Assembly: GCA_965220045.1 (NCBI GenBank)
Contig: OZ244803.1
Coordinates: 2,170,001-2,234,000, forward strand
Reading direction: 5' to 3'
DNA: 64,000 nucleotides
From: VXOZ01 sp965220045
Lineage (GTDB): Bacteria > Chloroflexota > UBA11872 > VXOZ01
Shown: positions 1 through 7,169 of the stretch, piece by piece
How the letters are laid out: every line of letters starts with the position of its first letter
How positions within the stretch are numbered: the stretch's first letter is position 1
Position numbers and translations under genes: made by a program
The notes under the pieces: generated by a model
What the model saw: only the letters and a program-made list of their open reading frames with translations
Databases searched by the model: none
What the model was told of the DNA's origin: nothing

Positions 1-147
1 AACACCATTCCCGGGTTCACGTCAATTAGCATGTATCCGAAATTGTGGGAAGCTTCCGGCCTGACGTACCCGGCGCTCTTGGACGAGCTCATCAGGCTGG
101 CGCAAGAGCGACACCGCGACGTCAGCGAGCAGGACACGGGGCGCTAG
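1..147 (+). CDS. ddl: D-alanine--D-alanine ligase, C-terminal end (partial)
   Basis: The first 48 codons of the window read in frame 1 up to TAG and give the characteristic end of D-Ala-D-Ala ligase. An Asn-Thr-x-Pro-Gly-Phe-Thr segment carries the Mg-binding Asn of the ATP-grasp site. It is followed by the Ser-x-x-Tyr-Pro-Lys-Leu-Trp-Glu-Ala-Ser-Gly motif and the final helix. The enzyme joins two D-alanines in the cytoplasm for peptidoglycan synthesis. The rest of the gene lies upstream of the window, so intactness cannot be judged. The PRPP synthase start follows after 46 nt on the same strand. Confidence 0.88.
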   Translation, partial: NTIPGFTSISMYPKLWEASGLTYPALLDELIRLAQERHRDVSEQDTGR

Positions 148-193
148 CACGCCCTGTAAGGGAATCACGTAGCCAAAAGGGGGGATTGCCGCA

Positions 194-1144
194 ATGGTAA
201 ACGGAGACATCAAGATATTCTCTGGCCTGGCCAACCATCCCTTGGCGGCCGAAATCGCCGATCTCCTTGGCACGGGTCTTGGCGACGTGAGCATTGAGGA
301 TGCCCCGGACACCGAGACCCTCGTGAAGGTGAACGAAAGCGTACGCGGCTGCGACGTGTACGTAGTGCAACCAACTTCGGCGCCGGTGAACGACAACTTG
401 ATGCAACTGCTGCTCATCGTGGACGCGCTGCGCCGCGCCTCTGCCAAACGCATCACCGCGGTGATACCGTACTTCGGCTACTCCCGCCAGGAACGCATGG
501 CGCACGGACGCGAGCCGATTAGCGCGAAAGTCGTCGCCGACATGCTCCAGGGTGTCGGCGTAAACCGCATCATTCTCACCGACATTCATGCCCCGGCCAT
601 GCAGGGCTTCTTCAATATCCCCATGGAAACGCTTTCGGCGGTGCCTCTGATCATAGACTACCTCAAGCAGCAGGACCTGACCGATTCCGTTATTGTCGCG
701 CCGGACGTCGGCCGCGCCAAGTTGGCTGAGCAATACGCGGAACGCCTGGGCGTGCCCCTCGCGCTAATTCACAAAGCGCGCGAATCCGCTACGACGGCAC
801 GCATCGTCGGCATGATTGGCAACCTGAAGGACAAGTCTCCCATCATTATCGATGACATCATCACCACGGGCGGGACAATCGTCGAGACTGCCCACGCGGT
901 CATGAATGCCGGCGCGAACCCACGGTTGCGCCTGGCAGCCGTACACGGCCTGCTGGCGGGAACGGCGCCGGACCGCTTGAGTCACGACTTCATTCAAGAG
1001 GTAATTCTCACCGATACGGTCCACATTCCCGCGGACAAGCACACTGCCAATATGACCATCCTCTCCGTGGCGCAGCTCTTCGCCGAGGCCATCCACCGCG
1101 TGCACAACGAGAATTCAGTGAGCGGACTGTACTTGCTCACGTAG
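194..1144 (+). CDS. prs: Ribose-phosphate pyrophosphokinase (PRPP synthase)
   Basis: This 316-residue protein has the usual length of bacterial class I PRPP synthases, which transfer pyrophosphate from ATP to ribose 5-phosphate for nucleotide, His and Trp synthesis. Visible motifs are the ATP-side signature around residues 98-110 (PYFGYSRQER), the flexible-loop motif TDIHAPAMQGFF at 129-140 with His132, and the PRPP-binding loop DDIITTGGT at 220-228. The last reads ITTGGT where most bacteria have IDTGGT or similar, which looks tolerable. The ATG at 194 follows a purine-rich stretch (AAAAGGGGGGA). It is a lone housekeeping gene between ddl and ccdA. Confidence 0.95.
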   Translation: MVNGDIKIFSGLANHPLAAEIADLLGTGLGDVSIEDAPDTETLVKVNESVRGCDVYVVQPTSAPVNDNLMQLLLIVDALRRASAKRITAVIPYFGYSRQERMAHGREPISAKVVADMLQGVGVNRIILTDIHAPAMQGFFNIPMETLSAVPLIIDYLKQQDLTDSVIVAPDVGRAKLAEQYAERLGVPLALIHKARESATTARIVGMIGNLKDKSPIIIDDIITTGGTIVETAHAVMNAGANPRLRLAAVHGLLAGTAPDRLSHDFIQEVILTDTVHIPADKHTANMTILSVAQLFAEAIHRVHNENSVSGLYLLT

Positions 1145-1304
1145 GATTGTCGAGCGGTGTGTTCGGGCCCGCGCTCGCAGCGAGAGCACATCTGGCACTT
1201 ACAAAATGCGGTCAATTGTTGGCGCGGTTACAAAATCACGTTCTTAGTTTCGGTATACTAGTGACAGCATTGGGGATCTGTTCTAAGTGGTAGGGGCTTG
1301 ACCC

Positions 1305-2057
1305 ATGTTGGTTGATGTAGGCATTGCGTTTGCCGCCGGTGTTCTATCCTTTCTATCGCCCTGCTTCCTTCCGTTGATTCCCGCGTACCTCGTCTATCTC
1401 GGTGGCCGACACGTAAATGCCGCCCGCAACGAGACGTCCGCCCGGCGTGCGGTCTTCATCAACGCAATCGCCTTCGTGCTCGGCTTCGGTGTGATCTTCG
1501 TTGCGCTCGGCATCGCCATCACCTTTGTGGGCCTCGCGTTTCAGCAAGGGCTGCCCACGATGCGGCTCGTTGGCGGCGGATTGCTCGTCATCTTTGGCCT
1601 CAGCTTCCTCGGCTTGCTGCGCATTCCATGGCTGCAGCAGATTTTGCAGCGCGAAGTCTCGCTCCGCAACACGCCGCTGGGCCGCATCGACACCGAAAAG
1701 ACCGGCCCTGTCACCTCATTCCTCATCGGACTCGTGTTTGGCACGGGCTGGACTCCATGTGTGGGACCGATTCTCGGCGCCATTCTGCTCCAGGCTTCCG
1801 GCTCTGACACAGTAGTGCGGGGGGGAATCTTGCTCGCAATCTACGCGTTGGGAATGGGCATTCCGTTTCTCGCGATGGCCGCAGCGGTCGATCGCGCCGC
1901 CTCCCTGATGAACTGGCTCAAGTCCCACATGCTGGTAGTGGAACGGACGAGCGGCGTCTTCTTGATCTTGATGGGTATTGCCGTAGCTACGAATTTCCTG
2001 GCAATGATATCCGGCCTGCTTGGCTTCTTCTCACTGGAGATCCTGGCATTCGAATGA
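1305..2057 (+). CDS. ccdA: CcdA/DsbD-type transmembrane electron-transfer protein
   Basis: This 250-residue protein is built of about six hydrophobic helices. It carries both family cysteines in Pro-Cys settings: SFLSPC at residues 15-20 (Cys20) and GTGWTPC with Cys152. CcdA proteins pass electrons from cytoplasmic thioredoxin across the membrane to extracytoplasmic thioredoxin-like partners, for example in cytochrome c maturation or disulfide reduction. The next gene downstream on the same strand encodes a thioredoxin-fold lipoprotein with a FWTYT-x-PVC active site, so the pair looks like a split version of DipZ (CcdA plus thioredoxin domain). No cytochrome c synthesis genes are nearby. The TGA stop here shows that TGA is a normal terminator in this genome. 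Confidence 0.92.
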   Translation: MLVDVGIAFAAGVLSFLSPCFLPLIPAYLVYLGGRHVNAARNETSARRAVFINAIAFVLGFGVIFVALGIAITFVGLAFQQGLPTMRLVGGGLLVIFGLSFLGLLRIPWLQQILQREVSLRNTPLGRIDTEKTGPVTSFLIGLVFGTGWTPCVGPILGAILLQASGSDTVVRGGILLAIYALGMGIPFLAMAAAVDRAASLMNWLKSHMLVVERTSGVFLILMGIAVATNFLAMISGLLGFFSLEILAFE

Positions 2058-2267
2058 TAGGAGCCGAGCTAGCCACGGAGAGGCCGCCTTTACATTTCGA
2101 CAACAATACTGCGCTAAACTAGTGAGCAAGGATGAGATCGGCATAGTCTAATCCGAAGTAAGGGGCGGGGACCCTAAGACTGTCAGGGGTTGGTGTTGGC
2201 AGATTTGGGGATATGCGCAACCAAGTGCCGTGGGATAGTGCGAAGCAAAAGTATGGAGGAGAGCACG

Positions 2268-2936
2268 ATGCGACGTCGATCTGTTTGTACACTGCTGCTA
2301 AGCGGTGCTTCTATGGCCGCACTCGCGGCCTGCGGCGGCGGCTCTACGCTGCTTGATTCAGAGGAGGAGAAGCCGGCCGAAGCCGCGCAAGAGGCCAAGG
2401 CCGAGCCAACCGCCGCTCCCGCTGAAGCGCAGCCGACAGCTGAGCCCGAAGCGAAGGCTGAGCCTGAGCCGACCGCGGCGCCCGAGCTTGACCTGCCCAA
2501 CCTGGGCAATGCGCCGGAAATTACGCTTACGGAGTGGCTCAACTCCGAGCCCATCACCCTGGCAAGCCTGGAGGGCAAGGCCTCTGCCCTCATCGTATTC
2601 TGGACCTATACCTGACCGGTGTGCCGCGGCGAAATCCCCAGTTGGGTGGATATCCAGAACACGCTCGTTGACGACAGCTTCAAGCTCATCAGCATTCACT
2701 TTCCGGCCTTGGGCGCTTCCACAGACGTAAGCGTCATCGCCGAAAAGTCTGCGGAACTCAGTGTCAACTTCCCGGTCGCGATTGACAACGATCTATCAGC
2801 CTGGAACGATTATGGTAACAATGCCTGGCCGGTTGCCTACGCGGTCGACAAACAAGGAGACATCCGCTTCAAGCAAGTTGGGGCCGGAATCGACTCTATC
2901 CTCGAAGTGATCGGAAAACTCAAGGCGGCAGGCTAG
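2268..2936 (+). CDS. Candidate selenocysteine-containing thioredoxin-like lipoprotein (UxxC), copy 1
   Basis: Read through an in-frame TGA at 2613-2615, this is a 222-residue protein. It starts at ATG 2268 behind GGAGGA. It has an Arg-rich lipoprotein signal (lipobox LAAC, Cys22), an Ala/Glu/Pro-rich linker to about residue 78, then a redoxin/TlpA domain. The TGA is codon 116, in FWTYT-U-PVC, exactly where family members carry the first Cys of CxxC; Cys119 is the second. Downstream the fold continues with DNDLSAWNDYG, the cis-Pro region AWPVAY and VDKQGDIRF up to TAG. The stop-interrupted frame is open for 107 more codons and matches the paralogue at 3221-3892. Likely role: extracytoplasmic thiol-disulfide exchange fed by CcdA (inference). 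The alternative is a nonsense pseudogene, unlikely because both copies keep the frame. Confidence 0.82.
2634..2651 (+). promoter_or_regulatory. Putative bacterial SECIS hairpin, copy 1
   Basis: After the TGA at 2613-2615, bases 2634-2639 pair with 2645-2651. The AUCC/GGAU and CC/GG pairs are separated by a bulged U at 2647 and capped by the five-base loop AGUUG at 2640-2644. The loop starts 24 nt after the TGA and has G near its 5' side. This fits the loose published consensus for bacterial SECIS elements (an apical loop roughly 16-37 nt after UGA with an early G). The stem is only six pairs, and the bulge is on the 3' side, unlike E. coli fdhF. This is suggestive, not proof. Confidence 0.5.
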
Positions 2937-2975
2937 CGAATCTTCCGGCGCAGAGACTACAGTCGCAAGAAAGAG

Positions 2976-3015
2976 AACCGTCTGCGGTGCGATTGGCACA
3001 CCGCAGACGGTTTTA
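2976..3015 (+). terminator. Rho-independent terminator after selenoprotein copy 1
   Basis: A perfect 14-bp stem (2976-2989 with 2999-3012, arms AACCGTCTGCGGTG and its complement) with a nine-base loop runs directly into TTTT. It lies 40 nt after the stop codon of the + strand gene. The A-rich left flank could also give weak termination for the opposite strand. Confidence 0.85.
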
Positions 3016-3124
3016 CATTAACGTGCGCCAGCCTGCCTGCCGGAAACTTGCCGCTGCCTCCAAAACTCGACGTCTTGCGCCTGAAGGCGTTTCCTCTAAC
3101 GGCCGCTGGGCTTCTGTAGCAAGA

Positions 3125-3158
3125 AAAATACGCGGTGCCCAAATGGACACCGCGTTTT
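3125..3158 (-). terminator. Bidirectional terminator between convergent selenoprotein genes
   Basis: The arms CGCGGTG (3131-3137) and CACCGCG (3148-3154) form a hairpin flanked by AAAAATA on the left and TTTT on the right. It can therefore terminate transcripts arriving from either strand. It sits about 65 nt beyond the end of the - strand copy. Having two terminators in this 284-nt convergent gap suggests both genes are transcribed. Confidence 0.7.
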
Positions 3159-3220
3159 GCATTCATGTCACCGCGACATTGTCGCAGGAATAGAGGTCAC
3201 ATGGCTAACGACTATTCCGC

Positions 3221-3892
3221 TTAGCCCAACTCCTTGAGTTGTTTCACGGCATCGACCACGACCTCGAAACTACCGCCGCCGAACTTGGCAAAGCGGATAT
3301 TGCCCTGCCGATCGATGCCGTAGAAGGCCGGCCACGTGCGCGTGCCGAAGGCATTCCAGAGCACCAGATCGTTGTCCACGACCACCGGATAGTTCACGCC
3401 GAGCTCGTCGGCGCGTTCTTTGATCCCACTGATGTCCCTGGAAGAACCGGCGTGCGGAAAGTGCACACTAATCAACTTGAACCGATCGTCGTGATAGGTA
3501 TTGAAGAGATCCACCAAACTGGGGATTTCGCTACGGCAGACCGGTCAGGTATACGTCCAGAAAACGATGAGAGCAGAGGCCTTGCCCTCCAGGCTTGCCA
3601 GCGTAATCGGCTCTGAGTTAAACCAGCCGGTGAGTGTAATCTCGGGCGCTTTGCCGAGGTTGGGCATATCGAGCTCGGGCGCTGCCGTGGGTGCAACCTC
3701 TGCCTGTTTCGGGGCCTCGGCCGTCGGCTGCGCTTCAGCGGGAGCGGCGGTTGGCTCGGCCTTGGCCTCTTCCTTTGGCGGCTCGGGTTCCTGCTCTTTA
3801 GTATCGATCAGCGTTGAGCCGCCGCCGCAAGCCGCGAGCGCGGCCGCGGACGTGCCGCTCAGCAAAAGGGAACAAACGAAACGTCGTCGCAT
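3221..3892 (-). CDS. Candidate selenocysteine-containing thioredoxin-like lipoprotein (UxxC), copy 2
   Basis: This convergent paralogue of the 2268-2936 gene is 223 residues long when the in-frame TGA at 3547-3545 is read through. The start ATG at 3892 follows GGAGAG. Signal and lipobox (LAAC, Cys22), Ala/Glu/Pro linker and redoxin domain match copy 1. TGA is again codon 116 in FWTYT-U-PVC with Cys119. After the TGA about half of the residues differ from copy 1, mostly conservatively. Structural positions (PVC, HFP, DNDL-x-x-WN, WP, D-x-QG-x-IRF) are kept and no other stop occurs for 107 codons. This pattern is expected of a translated selenoprotein, not of a decayed gene. The partner is probably CcdA at 1305-2057 (inference). 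The substrate is unknown. Confidence 0.82.
3509..3526 (-). promoter_or_regulatory. Putative bacterial SECIS hairpin, copy 2
   Basis: On the - strand, 19-36 nt after the TGA, AUCC/GGAU and CC/GG pairs enclose the loop AGUUU with the same bulged U as in copy 1. The one loop change between copies (AGUUG to AGUUU) leaves the stem intact. The protein-coding constraint in this stretch (EIPS-x-VD) is also high, so conservation of the hairpin is not independent evidence. Confidence 0.48.
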
Positions 3893-4134
3893 GGTTCTTC
3901 TCTCCAATCTCTTAGACCCGGATATGCTACGGGTACTACGACTCGCGGTCTGTCTCGGGGGCCGCTCCACCCAACGTGCCGCGCACGGCACTGCGGCTTT
4001 CATCTTCCGTTAGGTCTTATCGTAGCGTGAATCAGCGGCACCTTCCAGTTGCCAATACTCCACATGCTACAACGATGTCACAACACCTGTGATAGCCTTG
4101 TCGGCAGGACGATTAAAGTTCTCAAGGAGTCGCA

Positions 4135-5436
4135 ATGATGAGTGATTCTTCTCTACCTCAGCCGGCGCCGACGCCTGGCGACACCGCCTGGTGGACCCAC
4201 GACCGCTTCGGCCTCTTCATCCACTGGGGCATCTACGCCTTGGCTGCCCGCCACGAGTGGGTGAAGAAGTACGAGCAGATTAGCGACGCGGACTATCAGC
4301 CCTATTTCGACCACTTCGACCCCGATCTCTACGACCCGAAAGAGTGGGCGCGCATCGCCCGCGAGGCCGGCATGCGCTACGTGGTGCTCACCAGCAAACA
4401 CCACGACGGCTTCTGCCTGTGGGACAGCCAACTCACCGGCTACAAGGCTACCAACACCCCCGCCGTTCGGGATCTGCTGCGGCCTTTTGTCGAGGCCTTC
4501 CGCGCCGAGGGGCTCAAAGTCGGCTTCTACTATTCGCTCATCGACTGGCACCATCCCGAGTTTCCCGTGGACGGCGTGCATCCCCAGGCGAATGACCTCG
4601 CCTTCCGGGAAGCTACCCAAGACCGCGACGTGCGCAAGTACGCAGAGTATCTCCACGGCCAAGTGCGTGAGATTCTGACCATGTTCGGCGCTATCGACCT
4701 GCTCTGGCTTGATTTCTCCTATTCGCAGCAGGACTACGGCTGGAGCAAAGGCAAGGGCAAAGACGACTGGAAAAGCGAAGAACTCATCCGCATGGTGCGG
4801 GAGATAAACCCGAATATCATCATCAACAACCGCAGCGAGATTGAGCAGGACTTCCACACGCCCGAGCAGTTCATCCCGCCGAGCTGGTTGCACATCGACG
4901 GCAAACCCGTGAACTGGGAGTCTTGCCAGACCCTCAACGGCTCCTGGGGCTACCACCGCGACAACCTGGACTGGAAGTCGCCGCAACTGCTCGTGGAGAT
5001 GCTCGTCGATTGCGTCTCCAAGGGCGGCAACATGCTCATGAATGTAGGACCAACCGGCCGGGGCGAGTTCGATCCGCGCGCGCAAGCGACCCTGACGGAG
5101 ATTGGCGCGTGGATGCGCCAGCACGGGCGCGCGATTTACGGCTGCACGCAAGCGCCGTTCACACCCCCTAGGGATTGCCGATATACGTACAATCCGGAAA
5201 CCAACCGCCTCTACCTGCACGTCTTCGCCTGGCCGCTCAAGTACCTGCACCTCCCGGGACTGCGCAACCGCGTGCGCTACGCCCAACTTTTGAACGACGG
5301 CTCCGAGATCAAGACCTTCGACTTCACGCAGCACCACCGCTACCCCAGCGGCGGTGAAGACCTGCTCACGCTGGAACTGCCCATCCAAAAGCCGGATGTG
5401 CATACGCCGGTAGTTGAGCTATTTCTAACAGTTTGA
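4135..5436 (+). CDS. Alpha-L-fucosidase, GH29 family
   Basis: This 433-residue protein has the GH29 opening WWTHDRFGLFIHWGIYA and the KHHDGFCLWDS segment that lines the fucose site. WLDFSY includes Asp193, the expected nucleophile. A GGNMLMNVGPTGRGEFDP block follows. It hydrolyses terminal alpha-L-fucose from glycans. No signal peptide is visible, so it probably acts in the cytoplasm on imported oligosaccharides. The start at 4135 (or ATG 4138) lies behind AAGGAG. It heads a + strand series with two sugar-binding lipoproteins downstream (95-nt gap), which suggests a role in fucosylated-glycan use. It is divergent from selenoprotein copy 2. Confidence 0.9.
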   Translation: MMSDSSLPQPAPTPGDTAWWTHDRFGLFIHWGIYALAARHEWVKKYEQISDADYQPYFDHFDPDLYDPKEWARIAREAGMRYVVLTSKHHDGFCLWDSQLTGYKATNTPAVRDLLRPFVEAFRAEGLKVGFYYSLIDWHHPEFPVDGVHPQANDLAFREATQDRDVRKYAEYLHGQVREILTMFGAIDLLWLDFSYSQQDYGWSKGKGKDDWKSEELIRMVREINPNIIINNRSEIEQDFHTPEQFIPPSWLHIDGKPVNWESCQTLNGSWGYHRDNLDWKSPQLLVEMLVDCVSKGGNMLMNVGPTGRGEFDPRAQATLTEIGAWMRQHGRAIYGCTQAPFTPPRDCRYTYNPETNRLYLHVFAWPLKYLHLPGLRNRVRYAQLLNDGSEIKTFDFTQHHRYPSGGEDLLTLELPIQKPDVHTPVVELFLTV

Positions 5437-5531
5437 TAAGCTTTAGGCACTGGAATTGCGCGTTTCAGTGCAAGCGCGGGCAGTTCAGTCGTGTGCCCGG
5501 CTTGCAGGATACTGTAGCAAGGAGGCTTTGC

Positions 5532-6941
5532 ATGACTACCGAGAAGAAGCTTGTTTACGGTCTGAGCCGTCGTGCGCTCTTGCAGTCCTCAGTTTTGACT
5601 GCCGGTGTGCTGGGACTCGCCGCCTGCGGCACGGTCGCCACCACGCCCGCGGCAGAGCCGGAACAGGCTGCTGAAGAAGAGGCCCCCGCCGAGGCCGAAG
5701 CGCCTAAAGAGGCGGAGCCGGTCACCATCCAGTACTACACGGCGCTCAATGACCGCCAGACGGAACTCTACCCCACCATGGTCGTGGATGAGTTCCAGGC
5801 TGCGTTTCCCGGTATCCAGGTCGAGACGGTCCTGCGCGAGGGCCCGTTCTACGACAAGCTCCACGCCCTCGTCGCCGCCGGTGAGCCGCCGGACACCTCA
5901 TGGTTCTCCTATCCTGAAGCGTACCTCCGCGGTGTGTTCACACATGTCACTGATTATGTAAAACGCGACAATTACGATATCAGCGTCTTCCCCGCCGGCG
6001 CCATGAAGACCCTCGCCATGTGGCAGGGCGACGTGCTCGGTCTGCCGAACCAGTCGGGCGGCTCGTGGCCGGTGATGCCGTACAACAAGGAAGTCCTGGC
6101 AAGCGAGGGTATCAGCGATCCGCCGCTCACGTGGACGGACGATAGCTGGAATGCCGAATCGTGGCTGGAAGCCCTGCAGAAGGTCGCCAAGTGGGAGGGC
6201 GACAACCCGACCCGCTTTGGCATAAACGGCATTGGCGCGGGCGTGATGGTGTACTGGGGTCCCATGTGGGCCGGCAGTTGGGTAAGCGAGGACCTGAAGT
6301 CGGTCACCTGCGATTCCGAGGAAATGATCGCGGGCATCCAGTATCTAACCGACCTTGTCGCCCGCTATCGGGTCATGGACAAGCCCGGCCAACTCAACGA
6401 GGTTTTCGGTACCGGCAACGCCCGCAACCTATTTTTTGACGGCAAGTTGGCCTTCTTCCGCACCTCCGGCGGCCAGACCTTTGCCGTGGCTGAGGCCGTG
6501 AAGGATGGCAAGCCGTACGGCTTTGCGCCTATTCCGAAGTTCGGCATCGTCGGTTCGGGCCAGGCGGTTGACCCCAACGGCATCATCAGCGGCGCCAAGC
6601 ATCCCGACGAGGGCTGGGAATTCATCAAGTGGCAGGCCGATACGCCCAACTGGGCGATTACGCGCGGCAATGCGCCCTCGCGCCAGGACCACTTTGACGC
6701 CTGGGGCGAGGCGGTGTACGGCGGTTTTGCGGCGGAGGCCCGGGTTGATGTGTATCGCGAATCTCTGGCCCATGCCGTTACTATCGATCCGGTCTTCTCG
6801 CTGCCGAACTGGCGCATACCCATCTGGCGCGACATGGTTGGCCCGGCCATGACCAAGCTCTATAACGGCGAAGGCGACGTGAAGGAGACCCTGGAACAGC
6901 TCAAGGTCCAGATCGAAGGCGAGATGCCGGAGGTCGATTAG
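5532..6941 (+). CDS. ABC transporter sugar-binding lipoprotein (family 1), paralogue A
   Basis: This is a 469-residue extracytoplasmic solute-binding protein. The N-terminus has a Tat-like SRRALLQ and a lipobox ending at Cys32 (LAAC), followed by an Ala/Glu/Pro linker. The mature part has typical family 1 features: VTIQYYTALNDRQ, the hinge AAGEPPDTSW, GLPNQSGGSWPVMPYNKE, and WEFIKWQAD near the end. ATG 5532 is chosen because AAGGAGG precedes it by 7 nt and the Tat signal starts there. It is closely similar to the protein at 7170-8582. No permease or ATPase gene is adjacent, so it must use a transporter encoded elsewhere or act as a stand-alone receptor. The ligand is unknown; the fucosidase neighbour suggests a fucose-containing sugar. 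Confidence 0.88.
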   Translation: MTTEKKLVYGLSRRALLQSSVLTAGVLGLAACGTVATTPAAEPEQAAEEEAPAEAEAPKEAEPVTIQYYTALNDRQTELYPTMVVDEFQAAFPGIQVETVLREGPFYDKLHALVAAGEPPDTSWFSYPEAYLRGVFTHVTDYVKRDNYDISVFPAGAMKTLAMWQGDVLGLPNQSGGSWPVMPYNKEVLASEGISDPPLTWTDDSWNAESWLEALQKVAKWEGDNPTRFGINGIGAGVMVYWGPMWAGSWVSEDLKSVTCDSEEMIAGIQYLTDLVARYRVMDKPGQLNEVFGTGNARNLFFDGKLAFFRTSGGQTFAVAEAVKDGKPYGFAPIPKFGIVGSGQAVDPNGIISGAKHPDEGWEFIKWQADTPNWAITRGNAPSRQDHFDAWGEAVYGGFAAEARVDVYRESLAHAVTIDPVFSLPNWRIPIWRDMVGPAMTKLYNGEGDVKETLEQLKVQIEGEMPEVD

Positions 6942-7035
6942 CTGCCATTGCGCCTGCATCCGATTGCTTCATCGGATTGCAAAGAGCGTAGTCGCTGAGC
7001 GACGAGAAAGCCGTCACTTTCAATGAAAAGCCAAC

Positions 7036-7067
7036 GGGGATAGGGCCGCAATTGCAGTCCTATCCCC
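7036..7067. repeat. Hairpin between the two binding-protein genes
   Basis: The nine-base arms GGGGATAGG and CCTATCCCC (7036-7044 and 7059-7067) flank a 14-nt loop about 95 nt after the stop of paralogue A. There is no T-run, so simple intrinsic termination is doubtful. It may stabilise or attenuate the transcript. Confidence 0.4.
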
Positions 7068-7169
7068 ATGTGAAGTACCCGCCAACACAACGAAAGGAGA
7101 TCTACGACAAGCCTCAACAGAGTGCAGGTGAAGCGTTGTCTGATTCACAACAATCGGAGGTAGAGTATC

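Noticed and set aside
2268..2615. Treating the two selenoprotein candidates as truncated 115-residue lipoproteins plus separate small ORFs
   Set aside because: The fold would be cut at its active site, and the downstream frames lack their own ribosome sites while preserving family sequence up to the codon after TGA in both copies.
4153..5403. 416-codon open frame on the - strand opposite the fucosidase gene
   Set aside because: It is a shadow frame of a GC-rich gene; its translation lacks family features, and the + strand product is a clear GH29 enzyme.
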